Of a DNA stretch of 6,847 nucleotides, positions 1 to 3,940 are shown in pieces. Position numbers and translations under genes: made by a program. Source of the DNA: Steroidobacteraceae bacterium (GTDB lineage: Bacteria; Pseudomonadota; Gammaproteobacteria; Steroidobacterales; Steroidobacteraceae); the NCBI GenBank assembly GCA_025927665.1, contig JAICKZ010000176.1, forward strand, positions 1 through 6,847, given 5' to 3'. The notes beneath the pieces were generated by a model, which did not search any database, was not told the origin of the DNA, and saw only the letters and a program-made list of their open reading frames with translations. Each line of letters begins with the position of its first letter. Position 1 is the stretch's first letter.

Positions 1-175
1 CACGATCACTTTCTTCTTGTGTATTTTCTAATACGTTGCAAAGAGCATAACCGCACCTTCGGATGACGGAACTATGGTTTTCTTGGTGGACGTACCGAAC
101 AATGTTTGCTATGAAAAATTGCTTTATATTTTGGTCATCAAGCAGACTTAAGATAGATTCGAAGAACATCTCCAT
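1..175 (-). CDS. Possible 5' end of an unrecognised gene, running off the left edge
   Basis: On the minus strand an open frame enters at about 206, has ATG codons at 173-175 and 167-169, and stays open to the window edge (about 58 codons from the first ATG). It begins MEMFFESILSLLDDQNIK and continues with what look like amphipathic helices, including a VIRRCGYALCNVLEN segment. Its amino-acid composition reads like real protein, and the other two minus-strand frames have stops. I recognise no family. The Shine-Dalgarno match before either ATG is poor (CTCTTTAACCTT precedes the first), so start and reality are uncertain. An open run of this length can arise by chance. If real, the gene is divergent from the sigma-factor gene and shares the 176-300 intergenic region with it. 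Confidence 0.35.
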   Translation of the reverse strand, partial: MEMFFESILSLLDDQNIKQFFIANIVRYVHQENHSSVIRRCGYALCNVLENTQEESDR

Positions 176-194
176 AAGGTTAAAGAGCTGCGCT

Positions 195-226
195 GCCTGT
201 ATTGATCACATTAAGTAATGACAGGC
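195..226. repeat. Inverted repeat in the divergent intergenic region
   Basis: GCCTGT (195-200) and ACAGGC (221-226) are exact inverted copies separated by 20 nt, and the pairing can extend by ATT/AAT across a one-base bulge. The repeat lies between the possible leftward gene and the rightward sigma-factor gene, where a regulator site shared by both would sit. No T-run follows on either strand, so a rho-independent terminator is unlikely. The spacing is also unusual for a simple dimer operator, so a chance repeat is not excluded. Confidence 0.3.
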
Positions 227-264
227 ACTCTTCACTTTAGGAGTTTAAATTTTTCTGACTTTTT

Positions 265-295
265 TGTGACATTTTGCGGTGACCTAGCGACTAAT
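265..295 (+). promoter_or_regulatory. Candidate ECF-type promoter for the sigma-factor operon
   Basis: TGTGACATTT (-35-like, GTGACA at 266-271) is followed after about 17 nt by CGACTAAT (-10-like, 288-295). ECF promoters typically have an AAC/GACA-like -35 and a short CG-containing -10 with 16-17 nt between them, and ECF genes are often autoregulated. Predicted transcription starts near 300-302. That makes the ATG at 301 leaderless and leaves a leader of about 40 nt before the ATG at 343. This is inferred from motif and spacing only. Confidence 0.35.
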
Positions 296-342
296 AGACT
301 ATGTACGCAATCAGGAAATATTCAAAGTTCGAGCACAACAAT

Positions 343-849
343 ATGGTGAGGCAAGATCAAGACACGCAGTTCCTGGCGCAGATTGAGAGTCATAAAGGGA
401 TTCTCTACAAGGTCGCCTACGCTTACTGCAGGAACTCTGAGGATCGTGGCGATCTGATTCAAGACATATTGATTGAGTTGTGGAAATCGTTTCGACATTT
501 CAATGGTCATTCACAGTTTTCTACCTGGATGTATCGTATTGCCGTGAATGTCGCCATCTCTTTCTATCGCGGCGAGGGTCGCAGGATACGCAACGCACTG
601 CCGATTGAGGATTTTGCTTCTGACCTCGCGACGGCTGATGCCGCGTTTGATGCACAGACCGACAACATGCAAACACTAACTCAGTTACTAGACGAGTTGG
701 ATGAGGTAAGCAAGGCGCTCGTGATTTTATTTCTGGATGGACATTCCTATGCCGAGATCGCTGAGATCATTGGTATCAGTGCCACAAATGTTGGCACAAG
801 ACTTAATCGAATCAAAACACAACTGCAGCGTGGTTTCGCGGCAGGGTAA
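343..849 (+). CDS. ECF-type RNA polymerase sigma factor (sigma-70 family)
   Basis: This is an alternative sigma factor that would direct RNA polymerase to a small regulon. With the start at 343 it is 168 aa, normal for ECF sigma factors, which have only regions 2 and 4. Region 2 spans about residues 14-81: the -10-binding helix includes DLIQDILIELWK, followed by FSTWMYRIAVN, the conserved end of the region. A variable acidic linker follows, and region 4 (about 114-164) carries the helix-turn-helix YAEIAEIIGISATNVGTRLNR that reads the -35 element. The start is uncertain: the frame also has an ATG at 301, which would add 14 basic and polar residues. I prefer 343 because family members usually begin a few residues before the FLAQIESHKGILYK segment. 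Neither start has a strong Shine-Dalgarno. The next gene encodes a membrane protein in the position normally held by an anti-sigma factor. The inducing signal cannot be told from the sequence. Confidence 0.9.
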   Translation: MVRQDQDTQFLAQIESHKGILYKVAYAYCRNSEDRGDLIQDILIELWKSFRHFNGHSQFSTWMYRIAVNVAISFYRGEGRRIRNALPIEDFASDLATADAAFDAQTDNMQTLTQLLDELDEVSKALVILFLDGHSYAEIAEIIGISATNVGTRLNRIKTQLQRGFAAG

Positions 850-851
850 TC

Positions 852-856
852 GGAGG
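852..856 (+). promoter_or_regulatory. Ribosome binding site of the sigma-partner membrane protein
   Basis: GGAGG lies 8 nt before the ATG at 865, close to ideal. It is far stronger than anything before the sigma gene, suggesting the membrane protein is translated at least as efficiently as the sigma factor. A nearer ATG at 860 reads only two codons before a stop, so 865 is the start. Confidence 0.8.
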
Positions 857-864
857 AAAATGCA

Positions 865-1551
865 ATGAATTTCGAAGACATGAAGCACGATTGGCAGATA
901 CGGGATCAGCGATTGCAAGAAACCATCAAACTCAACACTAAATGGTTACGAGCGTCCTATGTTGAAAAGCATGGCAATAAAAGTCGGCGCTGGGCGATAT
1001 TTCTCTTTTTAGTGGAGTTACCTTTCTACGTTTTTACGATGGATAGCTTGGGATTCTTTGTTGCTCATCATATCACCGAGACTAAATTTCTCGCGCCCGC
1101 GCTGGCATTGTTTATATGGTGTGCCGCAAAATTTATTACGCGTATTTATTTATTCAGTGCAATCCACCGACTTGATTGGAGTCAACCGGTGATGGTTGTG
1201 CAAAAGAAACTGACGGAACTCAAAGTGGCGCGATTACGCACCTTTAAATGGGGATTCCTGACAGGAATTCTTGTGTGGTGGATTCCATTTCTTATCGTAG
1301 TGGCCAAGGCCATCGCTAACATTGATCTCTACATGATTGCGCCGCAGTTTCTTGCTTATCAGTTTGGCGGAAGCGCAGTATTAGTTGCGATTATTATTTG
1401 GATATCTCAACACTATGCGAATCGATGGCCGCATTCGAAAATAGTGCAAGTAATTCTCGATGGCATTGCAGGAAAAGACCTTACATCAGCAAATGAATTT
1501 CTGCACAAGCTATCGAGCATCGATCAGGAAATAGACACGCCCACGCAGTAA
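865..1551 (+). CDS. Four-helix membrane protein, candidate anti-sigma partner of the upstream ECF sigma factor
   Basis: This 228-aa integral membrane protein starts 15 nt after the sigma stop codon with a strong ribosome site, so the two are almost certainly co-transcribed. A cytoplasmic N-terminal segment of about 40 residues (MNFEDMKHDWQIRDQRLQ, charged and probably helical) precedes four predicted membrane helices at about residues 43-67, 76-98, 127-149 and 158-181. A basic cytoplasmic loop (about 110-126, QKKLTELKVARLR) joins helices 2 and 3, and a polar tail of about 45 residues follows. I see no zinc-binding anti-sigma HxxxCxxC motif and no RskA-like periplasmic domain. The placement is that of an anti-sigma factor. 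By inference the N-terminal helix or the soluble tail would bind the sigma factor. Similar short ECF sigma/membrane-protein pairs exist in proteobacteria, usually annotated as hypothetical. The membrane assignment is secure; the anti-sigma role is inference. Confidence 0.82.
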   Translation: MNFEDMKHDWQIRDQRLQETIKLNTKWLRASYVEKHGNKSRRWAIFLFLVELPFYVFTMDSLGFFVAHHITETKFLAPALALFIWCAAKFITRIYLFSAIHRLDWSQPVMVVQKKLTELKVARLRTFKWGFLTGILVWWIPFLIVVAKAIANIDLYMIAPQFLAYQFGGSAVLVAIIIWISQHYANRWPHSKIVQVILDGIAGKDLTSANEFLHKLSSIDQEIDTPTQ

Positions 1552-1879
1552 TCCAGATTTATTAGGGACTATCAGCTTGGTCAAACAATGATTAAAAGTG
1601 TACGGGTAGAGTAAAGGCTTTGAGTCAATCCGACACGCCGGATAAACACTGTAGATGCAAATCGATATACGTCTGTTTATCTTGCTGATAAGGATTACAC
1701 CTTAACCTCGATAGGGTCTTTTAGCTTCATCCCATCCCCATTTGGAGAGGACTCATCCGCAGTTACAGATGACTGAGAATTGACCACTGCAAGCCGCGAA
1801 CGTCATTCCACATAGCGACCGCCAATGAACAACGCTAAATTCGTTGCTTATAACCACTTATTCCTTTGTTCAGGAACGA
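1552..1879. other. Gene-poor stretch after the sigma operon
   Basis: I find no convincing coding frame here: the longest ATG frames are 8-27 codons and have no ribosome site. There is also no recognisable rho-independent terminator for the sigma operon. The one structured element is the inverted repeat at 1641-1681. The segment around 1755-1830 is GC-richer and repeat-like in appearance, but I cannot match it to a known family. Confidence 0.5.
1641..1681. repeat. Inverted repeat downstream of the sigma operon
   Basis: GATAAACA (1641-1648) and TGTTTATC (1674-1681) are perfect 8-bp inverted copies flanking a 25-nt loop that contains ATCGAT. The AT-rich stem with a long loop and no following T-run is not terminator-like. 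It could be a protein-binding site or the mark of a former insertion boundary. The function is unknown. Confidence 0.4.
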
Positions 1880-2233
1880 CTAGGCTAGTGCGTCCGATAT
1901 GCTCATAGAGAGCGCACTAGATATTACGATTGCAACGTGCAAATTACCCGAAATGGTAGGCGCCAACGCTCCACAAAAAACTGATATCGCGATGACCAAG
2001 ATGCAACTTACAATACCATTCTTCCACTTGACATTCGTATTGCTCCCTCTTCCGTAAATATGCAGACTGGTAGCGATCAATCCGTAGCAAATAGCTATGG
2101 TCACGGATGCACACCAGATGACTAATGCGCTCTGGATGTCGACATTAACATGCTTGAAAAGTAGTTGTAATCCAATCGATGCAATCGTTGATATTGCTGC
2201 ACCGACAATGGCGTTCTTGATTACTTTGCTCAT
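1880..2233 (-). CDS. Small integral membrane protein of unknown function
   Basis: With the ATG at 2231-2233 this is a 117-aa, strongly hydrophobic protein with four predicted membrane helices at about residues 5-26, 33-59, 73-95 and 98-116. A polar loop (GRGSNTNVKWKNG, about 61-73) separates the second and third, and there is almost no soluble part. I recognise no family. The long open frame and regular spacing of hydrophobic segments support a real gene. The frame can start 8 codons earlier at a TTG (2257) preceded by GAAGAG. I prefer the ATG, which has AAGGA close upstream and overlaps, as ATGA, the stop of a 20-codon frame at 2230-2292. The last codons lie inside an inverted repeat (1885-1920). 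It stands alone, opposite to the sigma operon and separated from DUF1398 by about 600 nt without a clear gene. A holin, a small transporter or an immunity-type membrane protein are possibilities I cannot separate. Confidence 0.6.
   Translation of the reverse strand: MSKVIKNAIVGAAISTIASIGLQLLFKHVNVDIQSALVIWCASVTIAICYGLIATSLHIYGRGSNTNVKWKNGIVSCILVIAISVFCGALAPTISGNLHVAIVISSALSMSISDALA
1885..1920. repeat. Inverted repeat at the 3' end of the small membrane-protein gene
   Basis: CTAGTGCG (1885-1892) and CGCACTAG (1913-1920) are perfect 8-bp inverted copies with a 20-nt loop; the pairing can extend by TC/GA past one bulged base. It spans the last codons before the stop at 1880-1882. CTAG is usually rare in proteobacterial DNA, so a pair of CTAG-bearing arms is notable. 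In the mRNA it would form a GC-rich hairpin at the 3' end, but no T-run follows, so it may act as an mRNA stabiliser rather than a terminator. Confidence 0.45.
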
Positions 2234-2292
2234 ATGTCCTTGGGGCTTCGGATACAAGTCAACTCTTCACTAGTCCAGTTTTTTTCATTCAT
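2230..2292 (-). CDS. Possible 20-residue leader frame before the small membrane protein
   Basis: A short frame, MNEKNWTSEELTCIRSPKDI, begins at the ATG in 2290-2292 and stops at TGA (2230-2232). That stop overlaps the ATG of the membrane-protein gene in an ATGA junction, the arrangement used for translational coupling. It has no good Shine-Dalgarno and is too short to test by composition. It may equally be chance, or it may show that the true gene starts in another frame. Confidence 0.2.
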   Translation of the reverse strand: MNEKNWTSEELTCIRSPKDI

Positions 2293-2299
2293 AATGAAT
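2287..2299. repeat. 13-bp palindrome upstream of the small membrane-protein gene
   Basis: ATTCAT-A-ATGAAT is a perfect palindrome around a single central base. It lies about 55 bp upstream of the preferred start of the membrane-protein gene, where an operator could sit. I find no convincing -35/-10 pair next to it, and AT-rich palindromes of this size do occur by chance. Confidence 0.25.
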
Positions 2300-2417
2300 C
2301 GACAGAGAGTAGTTCTTCCTCGCTATCCAAATACTTTGTAAATAGATTTCAAGTGGTCAACTAACTGTCCGTTATTTCATCTAGTTCATGAATTATTCAA
2401 GATAATCCGCACAGTCT

Positions 2418-2552
2418 TTATCGCATCAGGGGCATTAGGTCGATATCAGTAACTAACATTTCCTTGAGTGCGTATTTATGCTCGCTTAGTTTAATCTTCA
2501 CCCTATGATCGTCACTCGCAAATTTTAATTCATTAGGAGCACCTTGTTCCAT
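2418..2552 (-). CDS. Possible 44-residue protein or gene remnant
   Basis: The ATG at 2550-2552 opens a 44-codon frame ending in TAA at 2418-2420. The product is hydrophilic, with alternating charged residues (HRVKIKLSEHKYALKEM), and reads more like protein than noise. The frame is open a further 8 codons upstream (ATYTAHVVV-like) before a stop, so this may be the C-terminal remnant of a longer, frameshifted gene. The upstream GTGG gives only a weak ribosome site. I recognise no family. Confidence 0.3.
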   Translation of the reverse strand: MEQGAPNELKFASDDHRVKIKLSEHKYALKEMLVTDIDLMPLMR

Positions 2553-2620
2553 TACCACTACGTGTGCTGTGTATGTCGCGCATGGTTATGGAAAGGATAA
2601 ATGAATGGAATGAACTACAA

Positions 2621-2707
2621 TTAGCACAAATCATAAAATGATTTAATGCGGCCTTTTTGTTGCGGATAGCCCGGCTGAAATCGCTCGAGTCTTTTTCGAG
2701 TCTTCAT
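2621..2707 (-). CDS. Possible 28-residue basic peptide
   Basis: The ATG at 2705-2707 overlaps the stop of the preceding short frame (ATGA) and opens 28 codons ending in TAA at 2621-2623. The product is strongly basic (MKTRKRLERFQ... QQKGRIK). It could be translated by coupling to the 16-codon frame before it, or both could be pieces of one frameshifted gene. No family is recognised. Confidence 0.2.
   Translation of the reverse strand: MKTRKRLERFQPGYPQQKGRIKSFYDLC
2628..2644. repeat. AT-rich inverted repeat, 7-bp arms
   Basis: AAATCAT (2628-2634) and ATGATTT (2638-2644) pair perfectly around a 3-nt loop. The stem has only one G-C pair per arm, so it is too weak for a terminator. It could be a binding site in DNA, or chance in an AT-rich stretch. 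Confidence 0.3.
2685..2706. repeat. Short tandem duplication, 11-bp period
   Basis: TCGAGTCTTTT is followed directly by TCGAGTCTTCA: nine identical bases repeated with an 11-bp period. The same bases also give a CTCGA/TCGAG inverted repeat (2684-2688, 2696-2700). It lies exactly where two short minus-strand frames meet, so a small duplication may have caused a frameshift there. Confidence 0.4.
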
Positions 2708-2754
2708 CTGCTTCGCCGCTTCACGTTAAAAGGCTCAAGATCGTTGCTATTCAT
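2704..2754 (-). CDS. Possible 16-residue peptide with a good ribosome site
   Basis: MNSNDLEPFNVKRRSR is read from the ATG at 2752-2754 to TGA at 2704-2706. AGAGGT (2762-2767 on the opposite strand) lies 7 nt before the ATG, the best ribosome site in this gene-poor stretch. The stop overlaps the next ATG as ATGA. It may be a leader peptide or the surviving start of a decayed gene. Too short for family recognition. Confidence 0.25.
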   Translation of the reverse strand: MNSNDLEPFNVKRRSR

Positions 2755-2865
2755 ACTGTTTACCTCTGTCATACAGGTCATTGATAAGCAGTTACACAAA
2801 GTTTGCTTGTTCTGATATTCCAAGAGAGTTTTGATTGCATAGTTTGAGACCACAGACAGCCCTGG

Positions 2866-3282
2866 TTATCCAATAACTACAGGGGGATAGCGTTCAGCAT
2901 ATGTCTCGCCATTGACCGCATAGTAAGTGACAATTCGTTCGTTGAAATCGACTTCATAGTGAACGACACCAGCCTGCCACGCCGAATTCAAAAACTCCGG
3001 AAACGTACTGAGGCCGGCTTGATCGGTTCGCAATGCTGACACCAATGCCTCTTGATCGAAAGGCGGCACGTCAGCCGCGCCATCCAATAAAGCCACTCCC
3101 TGCATGATCACCGGACCATCGGTTGTGAGGTATAGGCTTTGACAGGAAGGCAGATTCCAAACGTTGCGTATCACTCCAGCACAACGCAAGACTTCAGCAA
3201 GATATGGAAAACCTCCCACCTTAGGGCGAGAAGTCATGGCACGTTGTTGTGCGGCTTTAAGATTATCGATGGCTTTGCTCAC
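2866..3282 (-). CDS. DUF1398 family protein (YbcV-like)
   Basis: With the GTG start at 3280-3282 the protein is 138 aa, close to the usual length of this family, which includes E. coli YbcV and is sometimes labelled phage envelope protein on weak grounds. It is soluble, with no signal peptide or membrane segment. Family-like features are the N-terminal SKAIDNLKAAQQRA helix, the G(F/Y)PxLAExLRxAGV stretch near residue 25, and the C-terminal part FPEFLNSAWQAGVVHYEVDFNERIVTYYAVNGETYAE. The GTG is preferred because GGAG lies 7 nt before it. A longer frame from a TTG at 3336 would overlap the end of marR and add 18 unrelated residues. It begins 50 nt after the marR stop on the same strand, so it is probably the second gene of a marR-led transcript and under that repressor's control. 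Molecular function is unknown for the family as far as I know. Confidence 0.8.
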   Translation of the reverse strand: MSKAIDNLKAAQQRAMTSRPKVGGFPYLAEVLRCAGVIRNVWNLPSCQSLYLTTDGPVIMQGVALLDGAADVPPFDQEALVSALRTDQAGLSTFPEFLNSAWQAGVVHYEVDFNERIVTYYAVNGETYAERYPPVVIG

Positions 3283-3289
3283 GGTAAAT

Positions 3290-3293
3290 CTCC
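3290..3293 (-). promoter_or_regulatory. Ribosome binding site deciding the GTG start of the DUF1398 gene
   Basis: TTGGAG on the minus strand (core GGAG at 3290-3293) is 7 nt before GTG (3280-3282). No comparable site precedes the TTG at 3334-3336, so this site supports the shorter product. Confidence 0.65.
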
Positions 3294-3332
3294 AACAGTT
3301 ATTGTGAAGAGAACGAGGGCAGGCAAGGTGCT

Positions 3333-3806
3333 TCAATCAACTGCCACGTCTTTAATCTGGTGAATCTGTGCCATCTTCTGTAGCAGCACACGCAGTTGCT
3401 TCTGCTCCGTGGAACTCAGTACATTGAAGAAGAAACGGTCATTGGCATTCGCAATGTTTGTCAGCACGGGCAGAATGTTCTTGCCGGATTTGGTCAACGC
3501 GAGAAATTGCACTCGCCCATCGTTACTGCTTGAGGTCCGCATGACCCACTTTTTTTCTTCCAATTTGTACACCACCTTAGTAACGGCTCCGCGTGTCATA
3601 TCCATTGAATCGGCTAACGTGGCGGGTGTTGGTTCGATCTGAATAGAAAGGTTATTAAGTGCCACCCATTCCGCCACTGACACATGACGCTCCTGCAGAG
3701 CGCGCGCGAAGTTGCTGGATACCTTATTGGAAATTATACGTAACCAATAACCTAGATGGGCCTCGAGAGGTGACTCTGATTTGATAACAGCAGATGAGCT
3801 TGCCAC
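3333..3806 (-). CDS. MarR-family winged-helix transcriptional regulator
   Basis: A 157-aa DNA-binding repressor of the MarR family, whose members are usually dimers of about 140-160 aa released from DNA by small ligands or oxidation. The N-terminal dimerisation helices (about 13-45) lead to the winged helix-turn-helix: TPATLADSMDMTRGAVTKVVYKLEEKKWV at about 60-88 and the wing, with the typical DGR, at about 91-105. C-terminal helices (about 110-150) complete the dimer interface. The frame is open as far as 3944, but the upstream 46 codons are not part of the gene. They contain a near-consensus promoter and two operator-like palindromes, and their translation is hydrophobic and unlike the family. 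The GTG at 3804-3806, preceded by AGAGAAG, gives the normal length. The single Cys of the longer frame falls in the discarded part, so a Cys-based redox switch is unlikely. It probably represses itself and the downstream DUF1398 gene; lysA lies upstream on the same strand. The ligand cannot be told from sequence. Confidence 0.88.
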   Translation of the reverse strand: MASSSAVIKSESPLEAHLGYWLRIISNKVSSNFARALQERHVSVAEWVALNNLSIQIEPTPATLADSMDMTRGAVTKVVYKLEEKKWVMRTSSSNDGRVQFLALTKSGKNILPVLTNIANANDRFFFNVLSSTEQKQLRVLLQKMAQIHQIKDVAVD

Positions 3807-3821
3807 AATCTTCTCTAAAAT

Positions 3822-3835
3822 ATTTCCGTGGAAAT
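3822..3835. promoter_or_regulatory. Second MarR operator box (TTTCC-N2-GGAAA)
   Basis: ATTTCC-GT-GGAAAT has perfect 6-bp inverted arms and shares the TTTCC-N2-GGAAA core with the 20-bp palindrome at 3840-3859. The two centres are 21 bp apart, two helical turns, so two dimers would sit on the same face of the DNA. This box covers the predicted transcription start (about 3830) of the marR transcript. Confidence 0.6.
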
Positions 3836-3836
3836 C

Positions 3837-3865
3837 ATTATAGTTTCCTAGGAAACTATTTTCAA
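3837..3865 (-). promoter_or_regulatory. Sigma-70 promoter of marR
   Basis: On the minus strand TTGAAA (-35, 3860-3865) and TATAAT (-10, 3837-3842) are separated by exactly 17 bp: five of six and six of six matches to consensus at ideal spacing. Transcription should begin near 3830, giving a leader of about 24 nt before the GTG at 3806. The strength of the promoter, with its spacer filled by a palindrome, fits a gene that is kept repressed and switched on sharply. Confidence 0.75.
3840..3859. promoter_or_regulatory. Primary MarR operator: perfect 20-bp palindrome
   Basis: ATAGTTTCCTAGGAAACTAT is perfectly self-complementary over 20 bp. It fills the spacer of the marR promoter and overlaps the first half of the -10 hexamer, so a bound dimer would block RNA polymerase. 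Length, symmetry and position next to a marR gene are what is known of MarR-family autoregulatory operators. That this MarR protein is the binder is inference. Confidence 0.75.
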
Positions 3866-3940
3866 CCAAAGTCACTAAAAATATCACAGCAGTGCAACTG
3901 GCGATGAAGGACCTGATCCAAGCCAATCGCTTGCAACGAC

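Larger units (their letters stand above)
2300..2865. other. Gene-poor stretch between the small membrane protein and DUF1398
   Basis: About 570 nt hold only very short frames, listed separately: 2418-2552, 2621-2707 and 2704-2754 on the minus strand. A plus-strand frame of 17-19 codons (2582-2638) has no support. Structured elements are an AT-rich 7-bp inverted repeat (2628-2644) and an 11-bp tandem duplication (2685-2706). I see no tRNA, no transposase remnant I can name, and no clear promoter or terminator. The mixture of short protein-like frames suggests gene decay or an accessory insertion. Confidence 0.5.

Noticed and set aside
322..510. Minus-strand 62-codon frame opposite the sigma-factor gene
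   Set aside because: The sigma factor in this stretch carries conserved region 2, so the opposite frame is a shadow.
727..918. Minus-strand frame across the sigma/membrane-protein junction
   Set aside because: It lies antisense to region 4 of the sigma gene and to a well-supported ribosome site.
1740..1835. Possible integron attC or REP-like element in the gene-poor stretch
   Set aside because: I could not find paired attC core sites (RYYYAAC/GTTRRRY) with the right symmetry, nor a second copy of the segment in the window.
2582..2638. Short plus-strand frame containing MERINEWNELQLAQIIK
   Set aside because: It has fewer than 20 codons, no clear ribosome site, and lies opposite the short minus-strand frames; nothing favours it.
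3139..3642. Plus-strand frames opposite DUF1398 and marR
   Set aside because: They are antisense to two recognised families, and their products show no family features.
3919..3933. CAAGC/GCTTG hairpin just after lysA, considered as a terminator
   Set aside because: The stem is only 5 bp and no T-run follows in the direction of transcription.
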